DNA of 64,000 bases. Source: Mariniradius saccharolyticus AK6 (lineage in GTDB: Bacteria; Bacteroidota; Bacteroidia; Cytophagales; Cyclobacteriaceae). The stretch is taken from contig NZ_AMZY02000020.1 of the NCBI RefSeq assembly GCF_000330725.2, forward strand, positions 186,001-250,000. Direction: 5' to 3'. The stretch's first letter is position 1, and each line of letters starts with the position of its first letter. A program made the position numbers and the translations under genes. Positions 46,201-53,781 of this stretch are shown one piece after another. The notes under the pieces were generated by a model. The model was not told the DNA's origin. It worked only from the letters and a program-made list of their open reading frames with translations, and searched no databases.

Positions 46201-46702
46201 CGACCTGTCCAGGATCGAAGCCAACAAGATCGAGGTCCATTACCGTGAGACCAACGTCAATGAGTTTCTTTCCAAAATCCTCATGCCTCTCAAGGGTTTG
46301 GCGGTCAAAAAGGGACTGTTGCTCTCAACGAAATATGAAACTCAGCCATTGATAGGGCTGATTGATCGGCGCCTGTTCGAAATGATCGTCAACAACCTCG
46401 TGGGCAATGCCATCAAATATTCCGAAAAAGGCATGATCACCGTGCGGTTGCGACAGGTGGAACGTAATCTTGAACTGCTGGTGGAGGATCAGGGGATTGG
46501 CATGAGTCCGGGATTTTTGAAAAACGTATTCAAGCCGTTTGAGCAGGAAAGCCAAGGCTATGGCAGGAGTTATGAAGGAACCGGCTTGGGTCTGGCCATC
46601 ACCCACCACCTCGTGCAGATTTTGGGCGGCGATATTCAAATTGATAGCCAAAAACACTTGGGAACGAAGGTTTTGGTGAGCGTTCCACTAGGTAAAAAAT
46701 GA
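43274..46702 (+). CDS. Propeller-sensor histidine kinase (Reg_prop/Y_Y_Y, PAS)
   Basis: A 1142-residue membrane sensor kinase. Order: signal peptide (MLKYLLLILAFLVCMEGNAQ); periplasmic beta-propeller sensor (about 25-630); Y_Y_Y domain (about 640-720, LRYKLEGYHDDWQEM); membrane helix (about 737-760); PAS domain (about 790-895); HisKA with His928 in SNISHEIRTPLNGILG; and an ATPase domain to the end with DQGIGM and YEGTGLGLAITHHLVQ. Unlike the classic hybrid sensors of Bacteroides it lacks a receiver and AraC domain; the next gene supplies a receiver. The ligand is unknown; no polysaccharide-use genes are near. Confidence 0.92.
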   Translation: MLKYLLLILAFLVCMEGNAQTFYFNKQIKGVNLPTEIVHEAVQDDKGRIWFNTALGVYFSDGFLTYPIPDDVQSKLANLVHIFKDEDGRIWIANKVKQPKVFFLENDTWKEFAIPESLDSSPMKSYYRFVAAKVSGKYQFVFETENLINVGDGKIWKSFSYKPDQVGHYSSHNIGPQGLVIFHNKQAFRVDNMQLVPFQVQAKSEIPNVEHIKFDSLSGRYYFLGKDLFGFGANFDRIDSVIHRRFSRDIYSTSNFSGLQVAKGKVFFFYNSQLYQYNPTSGFSLEIDSYDMLKAYHINSFLVDRENITWIITNRGLVNINSLAFMNFDSLVFLDDEVTAVTELSNRSILVGFNDGLQVFDGAEVQTLLGEKEIVGHPKFRITNFTTDKNGIVWFSSNLRGLGRFDPKTNQLEFEPHPEGIFANGVDVVGDSLFIMCRSRLYLSDISNRKGQHFKNDITSSILNELELFDLYVRKVGKLTDGRLILLHGGNPTVQEGFRRGKNYLTVIGFDYLERGNELIIGSENGLRVLDSNGLQYLTVNGEKITRSVYSLLEDSNGHLWAGTDNGVYIIRNGKVDHFNEKNGLSGLEVNRGALLETSRKQVLIGTNRGLSVYLSDQETDLLEKPFTEIVSLAVVGYEKDSIDIENIPYGINNVQVNFHAVTFKQPNNLVLRYKLEGYHDDWQEMVSPRSNSLTFSNLPYGTYRFLMQAGLEGGVFSEPISSQKFRILRPIYLQVWFIILVLLFFLLVGYLFNTVLENIRRQVLLTRTIDQKSKQVLQTEDQFKNVWESSMDGLMLSVEGGKIIAVNPSLAQMVRKTVAELEKGFVKDLFYRPEYYLESRPLIASALNDPNKHAGTFEMRMPLRGGDRDIELYVSRLRSDYEGKNIILSVFRDITGKKDYERGLKVAKEKAEEASKVKSNFLSNISHEIRTPLNGILGSTENIILQRPHDKELVSQLEIIQESGERLLGTINSILDLSRIEANKIEVHYRETNVNEFLSKILMPLKGLAVKKGLLLSTKYETQPLIGLIDRRLFEMIVNNLVGNAIKYSEKGMITVRLRQVERNLELLVEDQGIGMSPGFLKNVFKPFEQESQGYGRSYEGTGLGLAITHHLVQILGGDIQIDSQKHLGTKVLVSVPLGKK

Positions 46703-46754
46703 TTTTCGTAAAAGGACAAAACTCGTAATTTGCACCCTCATTCAAAAAGCGCAC

Positions 46755-47933
46755 ATGTTTCCACTAAGGATATTGATCACTGAGGACGACCACGTCTCCG
46801 CCTTGCTGTTGAAAAAAGCACTGGAAAAAAACAACCATGAGATCATTGGGATTTCGGACTCGGGGGAGCGTGCCTTGGAGATTTTGGAAACCAGTCCAGC
46901 CGATATCGTCATGATGGATATCAATTTGGCTGGCGAGCTTGATGGAATCAGGACCACCGAGATCATCAATGAAAAATATGATATCCCTGTAGTTTATCTC
47001 AGTGCGAGCTCCGATGCGGAAACGCTCACAAAGGTAGTCGGGACCAATCCAAGTGCCTATGTGATCAAGCCCTTCAACATCAGGGAACTGAACATGGTGA
47101 TAGAATTGGCCATTTTCAAAGACCGTAAGGAAAAGGAACTCCAGAAACTCAATAACGAGCTTGAAGAAAAGGTAAGGCAGCGGACAAAGGATCTTGCGGA
47201 GGCCAACAAAGAACTCACCCGTGCATTGGAAAAGGAAAGGGAAATCGGCGAGCTCAAGTCTCGCATCGTGTTGAATGTGTCCCATGGTTTCAAGACACCT
47301 TTGACGTCCATCCTCAGCTCAGCGCAATTGCTCCAACAGTATGCGGAGCGTGAGCACCCATTCAAGGCGAAGATCCAAAAACACGCCCAGAAAATCGAAA
47401 ACTCTGTCCGTTCGCTAAACAGTCTGCTCACTTCGGTGTTGTTTTTTGGGAAAGCAGATGCCAATAAGATTGACTACAAGCCGAAGAAAATGTTTCTCGC
47501 GGCAATGCTCAACGAGATACTAGACGTCGTCAAGGCAGGTTCGGAAAATGATGTGAAGATCAACACGAAGTTTGATAATCTGCCCAAGACCATCACCTCC
47601 GATTCGGATTTGCTCTACCAGATTTTCGAGAATCTACTTTCAAATGCCGTGAAATATTCGAAAGACGGCCAAGAGGTGGAATTCAAGGTTTGGCTGGAAG
47701 ATGGGCAGCTGAAGGCAAGTGTCAAGGACCAGGGAATCGGAATACCCGAAAAGGAACAAAGCCAGTTGTTTGACCGCTTCTTTAGAGCAAAAAACGTGGG
47801 AATCATCGAAGGTTCAGGATTGGGCCTGTCCATCGTCAAGAAAAGCATCGAAGTGCTCAACGGAGATATTACTTTCCAGAGCGCCCAAGGCAAAGGAACC
47901 ACATTCTTAGTGTCAATTCCGATTCAGAACTAA
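46755..47933 (+). CDS. Receiver domain-histidine kinase hybrid
   Basis: A soluble 392-residue protein with a receiver domain first: acidic pair Asp11/Asp12, phospho-Asp55 in MMDINLAG, Ser83 and Lys105. A coiled coil follows (about 120-165), then HisKA with His177 in NVSHGFKTPLTSIL and an ATPase domain with DQGIGIPEKEQ and GSGLGLSIVKKSIEV. It begins 52 bp after the propeller kinase, so the two probably form a phosphorelay in which the sensor passes phosphate to Asp55. There is no DNA-binding output, so the final regulator lies elsewhere. Its stop overlaps the next ATG by 1 base. Confidence 0.92.
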   Translation: MFPLRILITEDDHVSALLLKKALEKNNHEIIGISDSGERALEILETSPADIVMMDINLAGELDGIRTTEIINEKYDIPVVYLSASSDAETLTKVVGTNPSAYVIKPFNIRELNMVIELAIFKDRKEKELQKLNNELEEKVRQRTKDLAEANKELTRALEKEREIGELKSRIVLNVSHGFKTPLTSILSSAQLLQQYAEREHPFKAKIQKHAQKIENSVRSLNSLLTSVLFFGKADANKIDYKPKKMFLAAMLNEILDVVKAGSENDVKINTKFDNLPKTITSDSDLLYQIFENLLSNAVKYSKDGQEVEFKVWLEDGQLKASVKDQGIGIPEKEQSQLFDRFFRAKNVGIIEGSGLGLSIVKKSIEVLNGDITFQSAQGKGTTFLVSIPIQN

Positions 47934-48562
47934 TGATTCTAAAGGCCGAAAATATTTCGTTTTACTACGACGCCAACCAGCCATTCCAGATTCCGGATAT
48001 CCGATTGGATCGGGGACAGCAGTTGTTGATTTTGGGTAGATCAGGAAGTGGGAAGACCACCATTTTACATATTTTGGCGGGGCTGCTTCAGCCAAAGGCG
48101 GGTGAAGTGTCGATTGATGGGACATCGCTGTACACGCTCAAGGGGACCCAATTGGATAAATTTCGGGGGAAAAACATCGGCATCATTTTTCAAAAGCCAC
48201 ATATCCTCGCACCTTTGACTGTGGAGGAAAATCTCATGCTTGCTAATTATTTTGCCGGAAAAAAGACAGATAGGATTACTTCGGTACTTCAGGAGTTGGG
48301 GATTGGGCACAAGAAAAAGTCATTGGTAAATAACCTGAGTGAAGGTGAGGCGCAGCGTGTGTCGATAGCCCGGGCCTTGGTCAATGAACCCAAGCTCATC
48401 TTGGCGGACGAGCCTACGGCAAGTTTGGATGATCAAAATGCAGAGGCGGTCGTCAAACTGCTTAAGGATCAAGCGGAAAAACATCAAGCTGCCTTGGTGA
48501 TTGTTACGCACGATCAGCGGGTTAAAAACCATATTTCCAACCAAATCACCGTAGGGATCTGA
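47933..48562 (+). CDS. ABC transporter ATP-binding protein (LolD/MacB-like)
   Basis: ATPase for the FtsX-type permease that follows. The 209 residues contain Walker A GRSGSGKTTILHILAG, signature LSEGEAQRVSIARALV (LSEGE instead of LSGGE), Walker B LILADEPTASLD and the switch His in VTHDQR. The start overlaps the previous stop by 1 base (TAATG) and the permease begins 1 base after its stop. Group: LolD/MacB/FtsE-like, which move lipoproteins or work mechanically rather than import small solutes. Confidence 0.9.
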   Translation: MILKAENISFYYDANQPFQIPDIRLDRGQQLLILGRSGSGKTTILHILAGLLQPKAGEVSIDGTSLYTLKGTQLDKFRGKNIGIIFQKPHILAPLTVEENLMLANYFAGKKTDRITSVLQELGIGHKKKSLVNNLSEGEAQRVSIARALVNEPKLILADEPTASLDDQNAEAVVKLLKDQAEKHQAALVIVTHDQRVKNHISNQITVGI

Positions 48563-48563
48563 T

Positions 48564-49787
48564 ATGAACTTACTGAAACTTAGCTGGAAATACCTGACTG
48601 CAAAGCCACTGAGTACGGGATTGAATATCCTCTTGCTGGGTTTGGGCTTGGCAATCATTACGGTGCTTTTGCTGATCCAGGATCAGTTCGAAAGCAAGAT
48701 GACCAAGGATGCCGAAGGAATTGACTTGGTCGTTGGGGCTAAAGGCAGTCCCCTTCAACTGATACTTTCGAGCATTTACCATATTGATTTTCCAACGGGA
48801 AATATCGATATGGAGGAAGCCAAATCACTCGGCAAAAACAGGCTTGTCAAAAAAATCATCCCCTTGGGGCTTGGTGACAACTACCAAGGCTACAGAATCG
48901 TGGGTACCAACCATGATTATCTGGAATTGTACAAAGCAGAGTTTGCCCAAGGGAAACCTTGGGAGCTTCCATTTGATGTGGTGCTCGGTAGTGCGGTGGC
49001 AGAGAAAATGGGATTAAAGCTCGGAGATACGTTTATTGGTTCCCATGGCATTGGTAGCAGCAGCCACGACCATGGGGAACATCCCTATACCGTAACCGGT
49101 ATTTTGGCCCCGATGGGCAACGTACTAGATAAATTGGTGCTCACGAGCATCGAATCCGTGTGGTACACGCATGACGAGGGAGAAGAGGATCCTGGCAAAT
49201 TTCAGGCGCCAGTCGCAAAGACGGGTTTCCCAGAAGGCGAGGACCGTGAGGTGACTTCCCTTTTGCTCCAATACCGAAATCCGATGGCAGCCGTCCAACT
49301 TCCCCGCCAGATCAACAGCAGAACATCGCTGCAGGCTGCATCGCCGTCGTTTGAGATTTCCCGTCTTTTTGAACTGTTGGGAGTCGGAGTGAAGTTCGTT
49401 CAGGGAATTGCGATCGTGATCATCATCATCGCAGGCCTTGGTATCTTTATAGCGCTGTTCAATTCGCTGAAGGAAAGAAAGTACGACCTTGCCGTAATGC
49501 GTACGATTGGAGCGTCAAGCGGTCAATTGTTCATCCATATTCTGTTGGAAGGGGTGATTCTTACCTTCATAGGAGCGATTTTGGGAATTCTCATTGGGCA
49601 CCTTTTTTTGGGCATCCTCGTTATGCAAAACGATCAGGGGGCCATCGGCAACCTGAGCGCCTTGGTTTTCTTGACCGAGGAGCTTTGGATCGTTGTCTTC
49701 GCCGTATTCGTCGGTATAGTAGCCTCTCTTATTCCTGCAATCAACGCTTATCAAACTGATATTGCCAAACAACTTTCCAAATCCTAA
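48564..49787 (+). CDS. FtsX/MacB-type ABC permease
   Basis: A 407-residue membrane subunit with the type VII layout: helix one near residue 20-38 (ILLLGLGLAIITVLLLI), a large extracytoplasmic domain (about 40-275), then three helices (about 282-302, 330-352, 372-392). RKYDLAVMRTIGASSGQLF is the conserved cytoplasmic coupling motif. With the ATPase before it and the DUF3299-like exported protein after it, it forms a compact three-gene unit. A His/Asp-rich loop (SSSHDHGEH, about 166-174) could bind metal; this is inference. Confidence 0.85.
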   Translation: MNLLKLSWKYLTAKPLSTGLNILLLGLGLAIITVLLLIQDQFESKMTKDAEGIDLVVGAKGSPLQLILSSIYHIDFPTGNIDMEEAKSLGKNRLVKKIIPLGLGDNYQGYRIVGTNHDYLELYKAEFAQGKPWELPFDVVLGSAVAEKMGLKLGDTFIGSHGIGSSSHDHGEHPYTVTGILAPMGNVLDKLVLTSIESVWYTHDEGEEDPGKFQAPVAKTGFPEGEDREVTSLLLQYRNPMAAVQLPRQINSRTSLQAASPSFEISRLFELLGVGVKFVQGIAIVIIIIAGLGIFIALFNSLKERKYDLAVMRTIGASSGQLFIHILLEGVILTFIGAILGILIGHLFLGILVMQNDQGAIGNLSALVFLTEELWIVVFAVFVGIVASLIPAINAYQTDIAKQLSKS

Positions 49788-49826
49788 TTTCGGGCGTGAC
49801 GCGTTCACTCAGAAAAAAATTCAATC

Positions 49827-50258
49827 ATGAAAAAAATACTGCTGATCATTGTGCTGTTGGGCTTCGCCAAAATGGGTTATTCACAATCCACAACCGTGTG
49901 GAAGGACTTGTCGGAAGTGACCTATAAAATTGGCCAGGATGAATTCGGGGAGCTATATATCCCGGTTTTCGGTCCAAAAATCAAGAACCTCGAAGGTAAG
50001 GTCGTGGAGGCAGATGGCTACATCATCCCGTTTGAAGGCATGTTTAAACCAGAGCATATCATTCTTTCCTCGCTGCCTTTGGCTGAGTGCTTTTTCTGTG
50101 GATCGGGAGGACCTGAGACTGTCATGGAGGTGATGTTGAAAAACCCAATCAAATACACTTCAAAGCGGGTGCGTGTGCGGGGCAAGCTGACACTCAATGA
50201 TAAGGATCCCGAAAAACTGATGTACATCCTCAAAGAAGCAGAACTTCTAGCGAACTAA
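49827..50258 (+). CDS. Exported DUF3299-like protein
   Basis: A 143-residue exported protein with a signal peptide (MKKILLIIVLLGFAKMGYS). The mature part follows the pattern of DUF3299-type proteins: VWKDLSEVTYK, an LEGKVVEADGYIIPF segment, and a conserved CFFCGSGGPETVMEVML with two Cys three apart, then VRVRGKLTLN. Such proteins often sit beside LolD/FtsX-type ABC genes, as here. The role is not settled; a link with zinc-regulated zrg clusters in other bacteria is a hypothesis from memory of gene order. It ends in a two-way terminator. Confidence 0.7.
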   Translation: MKKILLIIVLLGFAKMGYSQSTTVWKDLSEVTYKIGQDEFGELYIPVFGPKIKNLEGKVVEADGYIIPFEGMFKPEHIILSSLPLAECFFCGSGGPETVMEVMLKNPIKYTSKRVRVRGKLTLNDKDPEKLMYILKEAELLAN

Positions 50259-50260
50259 AT

Positions 50261-50294
50261 CAAAATGGCCAAATCAATCGATTTGGCCATTTTG
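50261..50294. terminator. Bidirectional hairpin terminator
   Basis: A perfect 15-bp stem (CAAAATGGCCAAATC with GATTTGGCCATTTTG) and a 4-nt loop between two convergent genes. Confidence 0.85.
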
Positions 50295-50304
50295 TTATTC
50301 GGTC

Positions 50305-51144
50305 CTATTTGTTTTCAGACATCGCACCGACAACTTTTTTCTCCATCTCCAAAAAATCCTTCAGTAAGGCCAAGGTTTTTTTACCTGGTTTCCCCTCGCC
50401 GATGGCGTAGTTGTCAATTTTGGTGACGGGGAGGATTTTTTTGGTCGTACTTGTCATGAAAACTTCATCCGCATTGAGGAGTTCTTCAAAGGTAATCGGG
50501 CGGATCTCCGTCTCTGGAGCCAATTCCAATGTCCGCATCCTAGTGATTCCATGAAGTACATTCTGGTCTGGGGTAGCGATTTTTCCGTCTTTGATGATGA
50601 AAATATTTGACCTGGAGCTTTCGGAAATAAAGCCGTTTTGGTGGTAAATCAAATCTTCGGCCCCCTCTTTTTTCCAGTTGGCACTGTGCCATACAGGGAA
50701 GGCGTAATTCGTGGTTTTGATATCGGCTACGGCACGTACATGTTCGGCGGAGACCAACTTGACGCCCGTTTCGTATTTGCTCATCGGTGGAAAATCCAGG
50801 GCTTCGCAAAAGATGAACAGACTGCCTGTATTCGGAGAGAAATGATTGTCGGAAATTCCACCGGTTAACAGCATTCTGATTCCTCCGTTTTCGAGTTCAT
50901 TCTTCGAAACAAGTTCCAGGATCACATCCTCCAGTCCCGCACGGTCCAGGGGAAGCGGGAGGTGCATTTTTTCTGCCGAGCGAATGAACCTATTGAGGTA
51001 ATCCTGTAGGAAAAGCGGGACATAGTGCGCGGTCCTGAAAAAATCAAAAATCCCATATCCCCTGATCAAACCTATGTCCATCGGATGGATCGTGGCCGTC
51101 TTGGATTCGCGGATTCTATCCTTGGCAAAACAGTAAGTTTTCAT
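50305..51144 (-). CDS. Class IV aminotransferase / aminodeoxychorismate lyase-like
   Basis: PLP enzyme of fold type IV (branched-chain and D-amino-acid aminotransferases, aminodeoxychorismate lyase). The 279 residues include the catalytic Lys in VADIKTTNYAF (about residue 143), LIYHQNGFISESSRSNIFII with the PLP-contacting Glu, and the C-terminal NADEVFMTSTTKKILPV. The length fits D-amino-acid aminotransferase or PabC better than the longer IlvE. The substrate is undecided. It is divergent from the MerC gene, with only 41 bp between the two starts. Confidence 0.82.
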   Translation of the reverse strand: MKTYCFAKDRIRESKTATIHPMDIGLIRGYGIFDFFRTAHYVPLFLQDYLNRFIRSAEKMHLPLPLDRAGLEDVILELVSKNELENGGIRMLLTGGISDNHFSPNTGSLFIFCEALDFPPMSKYETGVKLVSAEHVRAVADIKTTNYAFPVWHSANWKKEGAEDLIYHQNGFISESSRSNIFIIKDGKIATPDQNVLHGITRMRTLELAPETEIRPITFEELLNADEVFMTSTTKKILPVTKIDNYAIGEGKPGKKTLALLKDFLEMEKKVVGAMSENK

Positions 51145-51172
51145 ATCCTTCTCAGTCTAAATATCTTTTTTC

Positions 51173-51180
51173 TATATTTG
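51173..51180 (+). promoter_or_regulatory. -7 box of the MerC-family gene
   Basis: TATATTTG, an exact TAnnTTTG match, ends 5 bp before the ATG at 51186. The transcript would therefore start at or within a base or two of the start codon. It overlaps the left arm of the palindrome. Confidence 0.6.
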
Positions 51181-51197
51181 CAATTATGTTGCAAATA
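51175..51197. promoter_or_regulatory. Operator-like palindrome over the merC start
   Basis: TATTTGCAA, TTATG, TTGCAAATA: a perfect inverted repeat with 9-bp arms and a 5-bp spacer. The ATG (51186-51188) lies in the spacer and the -7 box overlaps the left arm, so a bound protein would block expression. A Fur/Zur-type metal repressor is a reasonable guess, unproven. Confidence 0.7.
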
Positions 51198-51617
51198 AGT
51201 AAGCGAATTCAAATTCAAAAGCCGGATTTGATCGGAATATCGGCTTCATTTTTATGCATGGTTCACTGTACGGTTTATCCCCTGATCGTTTCGCTGGGGT
51301 TTTTTGTCAAAGGGCCCAGCAACCCACCGAGACACTTTGGGACCAAATACCAACACACGCATTCCGTTTGGCATTGGCTTGATTACATTTTCATTGCATT
51401 TGCAATTTGGGCGGTAATCAATGCGGTCAAAAATACACATTCAGATTTTATAAAAATAGGGTTATGGGCCTCGTTGACGGTATTTTGTTTTGCAATCCTT
51501 TTACACGACCGATTTGATTGGATGTTTTTTGTGTCGCTTTCAGCATCCTTTTCATTGGTTATTTTTCATATTTTAAATTGGAAAAATTACAAAACATGTA
51601 ATTCGTATAATAAATAG
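51186..51617 (+). CDS. MerC-family membrane protein
   Basis: A 143-residue protein of the MerC family, with four hydrophobic segments (about 16-38, 58-78, 92-108, 112-130). A Cys near the first helix (SFLCMVHCTVYPL) gives the CxxxC-like metal pair. MerC members move Hg2+ in mercury operons, but chromosomal copies in Bacteroidota often stand alone and are thought to serve other metals. His-rich loop HTHSVWHW lies between helices 1 and 2. No merA, merT or merR is nearby, which argues against a mercury operon. Regulation is suggested by the palindrome over the start. Confidence 0.82.
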   Translation: MLQISKRIQIQKPDLIGISASFLCMVHCTVYPLIVSLGFFVKGPSNPPRHFGTKYQHTHSVWHWLDYIFIAFAIWAVINAVKNTHSDFIKIGLWASLTVFCFAILLHDRFDWMFFVSLSASFSLVIFHILNWKNYKTCNSYNK

Positions 51618-51670
51618 TTTCTTTTTTTAATTTAAATATCTTTTATTTGCTTTCAAACTTAATGACCCCA

Positions 51671-52090
51671 ATGAAAAAAAGCTGGATACTGTTAGTAAGT
51701 CTCATTTGGTTTCTGCTCGCCTGTGGCGACAACTTAAAGAAGGAAAATGATTCTCTGAAGGAAGACGTAATTGCCATTCATGACGAGGTGATGCCCCTGA
51801 TGGGCGATTTGAAAAACTATCAAAAGCAAGTTGAAAAAAGAATTAGCCAAGCTGACTCCTTGGGGATGAGCCCCGAGGAAGTCGCTGACTTGAAGGTCAT
51901 GGCGGGTGATTTGGGCAATTCCTTTGAGGGAATGTTTGTGTGGATGCGGCAGTTTAAGTCCAGTTATGATGACATGACCGACGAGCAGGTGCGGGATTAC
52001 CTTCTTGAACAAAAAATCCTCATCGAAAAGGTTAACGCCGACATCAAAAAGTCGATGGATAGCTACAAGGCCAAATTCGGCGAAAAATAA
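51671..52090 (+). CDS. Small lipoprotein with coiled coil
   Basis: A 139-residue lipoprotein, the signal peptide ending WFLLAC (lipid Cys about 17). The mature part is charged and mostly helical (NLKKENDSLKEDVIAIHDEV and a C-terminal helix from about 100), as in periplasmic coiled-coil proteins. ATG 51671 (MKKSW) fits the signal peptide best; ATG 51662 and TTG 51647 are also in frame. Its stop is adjacent to that of the convergent cytochrome c gene. The function is unknown. Confidence 0.65.
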   Translation: MKKSWILLVSLIWFLLACGDNLKKENDSLKEDVIAIHDEVMPLMGDLKNYQKQVEKRISQADSLGMSPEEVADLKVMAGDLGNSFEGMFVWMRQFKSSYDDMTDEQVRDYLLEQKILIEKVNADIKKSMDSYKAKFGEK

Positions 52091-52528
52091 TCAATGCTTC
52101 AAATATTGCCCGGCTTGTGAAGCATCTATCACTCCTTCCTTCGCCCCCCAAATATTATATAGGTAAGTCATTAGCTGGGCAATTTCCAAATCCGTGAGTT
52201 TCGGGTTAGCCGGCATCGCCTCGTTGTATTCAATTCCGTTCACAGTTATAGGGCCAGTTTGGCCGTACTTGATGATACGGGCGGTTCTACCTTTGTCTTC
52301 CAGAAAATAATCCGAGTTCTTGATTGGCGGGATAAGTTTACCTAGTCCACTTCCGTCTTTCTGATGGCAGTTTGCGCAGTGTTGTTCATACAGGATTTTT
52401 CCTTGTATAGCGTATTGTAGCACCTTTGTGTCGGTAATATCGGCCAGGGTTCCCTCTTTTTTGTCGTTATTGGCGGAACACGAAATCAGAAAACCAGCAA
52501 GAAGCAAGTATAAAAAGACTTCCCTCAT
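52091..52528 (-). CDS. Membrane-anchored cytochrome c
   Basis: A 145-residue lipoprotein with a signal ending GFLISC and one c-type heme site, CANCH in YEQHCANCHQKDGSG. The axial Met is likely in NEAMPANPKL, matching small monoheme class I cytochromes. It ends the hemJ-sco-cytochrome set and begins 6 bp after the sco gene. It probably carries electrons in the periplasm. Confidence 0.9.
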   Translation of the reverse strand: MREVFLYLLLAGFLISCSANNDKKEGTLADITDTKVLQYAIQGKILYEQHCANCHQKDGSGLGKLIPPIKNSDYFLEDKGRTARIIKYGQTGPITVNGIEYNEAMPANPKLTDLEIAQLMTYLYNIWGAKEGVIDASQAGQYLKH

Positions 52529-52534
52529 CGGCAG

Positions 52535-53200
52535 TTATTTCAGGAGTTTTGGGATATCCTTCATCAGCCTGTCGACTTGGTCTTCTTTTGTACCGTCGTA
52601 TACGCCGCGGATATGGCCATCTTGGTCTATCAATACAAAGGCGCCGGAATGCAAAATACCTCCGGGCTCATTTTGGTCAGCCATAGCAGTAGTTAGATAG
52701 CTGGTTTGCCCGATTTCGAAAATCTTTTCCTGATCACCCGAAAGAAAATGCCAGGTTTTGTCATCTTCCACACCAATTTTGGATGCGTAATCCTTGAGTA
52801 ATTCGGGTGTGTCGTGTACAGGGTCCAAGGTATGGCTCAGAATCTGGAACCTTGGTTCATCCTTGAATTTTTCGTAAACCCTAAGCATCTGGGTTTTCAT
52901 GATCGGGCAGATTGTGGGACAGGTTGTGAAGAAAAAGTCCGCGACATAGACTTTTCCCTGCATGGAGGCGTTGGTGATGGTCTTGCCTTCCTGATTGGTA
53001 AAGGAGAAGTCAGCAATCTTGTGGTAAACAGTATCGGATACTGTTTTGCCTTCCATTTCAAACTCCTGAACCTCCCGATTGCCCAAGATGGGAAGCTCCC
53101 CATTGCCTTGATTCCCAGCGTTATTTCCGTTGCAACTTGAGAATGCTACTGCAATAAACGTGGCAAAAACCCAAACCCTCATTTTCCTTTCCATTTCCAT
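52535..53200 (-). CDS. SCO1/SenC-family copper chaperone
   Basis: A thioredoxin-fold protein that delivers copper to cytochrome oxidase. The 221-residue protein has a signal or lipobox (FSSC, about 20-23) and the copper/redox motif TTCPTICPIMKTQM with two Cys, and the third ligand His in LSHTLDPVHDTPELL. It lies between hemJ (3 bp) and cytochrome c (6 bp), so the three form an operon for terminal-oxidase maturation or use. Confidence 0.92.
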   Translation of the reverse strand: MEMERKMRVWVFATFIAVAFSSCNGNNAGNQGNGELPILGNREVQEFEMEGKTVSDTVYHKIADFSFTNQEGKTITNASMQGKVYVADFFFTTCPTICPIMKTQMLRVYEKFKDEPRFQILSHTLDPVHDTPELLKDYASKIGVEDDKTWHFLSGDQEKIFEIGQTSYLTTAMADQNEPGGILHSGAFVLIDQDGHIRGVYDGTKEDQVDRLMKDIPKLLK

Positions 53201-53203
53201 TTG

Positions 53204-53746
53204 TTAGTTATTGTTCTTCTCCCGCACTTTTTTGTACCATTTGATCCCCAGCATCATGAGTATACTGAGTGCAAACAAACCGCCGATACCCCAGGCAACG
53301 CTCACGATACTTTTTAACACGATCAAAAAGACGATCGCGAACAGGAGAATAGTCGCCAGTTCGTTCCACATACGTAACTGGGTGGAAGTCCACTTGGTTT
53401 CCCCACGTTGCAATTGTAGAAAAATGCGATGACACAGCAAGTGATAAATATACAATACGAAAACAAAGCCCAACTTTGCGTGCATAAATCCCAACTGCAT
53501 GTAGCCCCATCGATAATATAAGACCCAAAAACCGAATATGAGCGTCAGTATTGCCGAAGGCCAGGTAATGATGTACCAAAGGCGACTTGCCATCAGGTTG
53601 AGTTGCGGACTGAGGATTTTTTGTTCTGCCTCGGGTTTGTCGTAGGCTTCGGTTTGATAAATGAAGAGCCTGACGATATAAAAAAGTCCCGCAAACCAGG
53701 TAACAACAAAAATGATATGTAAAGCCTTGATATATTCGAAAGCCAT
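53204..53746 (-). CDS. hemJ: Protoporphyrinogen IX oxidase HemJ-like membrane protein
   Basis: A 180-residue inner-membrane protein with four to five helices, of the HemJ/UPF0093 family that oxidises protoporphyrinogen IX in heme synthesis. Conserved blocks are ALHIIFVVTWFAGLFYIVRL at the N terminus, the His of LHIIF and FMHAKLG, and Arg of ASRLWYIITWPS. The link with a cytochrome c and an SCO protein supports a role in heme supply. It is the first gene of the set. Confidence 0.88.
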   Translation of the reverse strand: MAFEYIKALHIIFVVTWFAGLFYIVRLFIYQTEAYDKPEAEQKILSPQLNLMASRLWYIITWPSAILTLIFGFWVLYYRWGYMQLGFMHAKLGFVFVLYIYHLLCHRIFLQLQRGETKWTSTQLRMWNELATILLFAIVFLIVLKSIVSVAWGIGGLFALSILMMLGIKWYKKVREKNNN

Positions 53747-53781
53747 CTTGTGATTTTTGCCCTAAATTAAATCAAAAAACC

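Noticed and set aside
43274-50258. Polysaccharide utilisation locus
   Set aside because: A propeller-type sensor is present, but there is no SusC/SusD pair and no glycoside hydrolase with a recognised catalytic domain nearby.
51186-51617. Mercury-resistance operon
   Set aside because: Only a MerC-like protein is present; there is no MerR, MerT, MerP or MerA in the neighbourhood.
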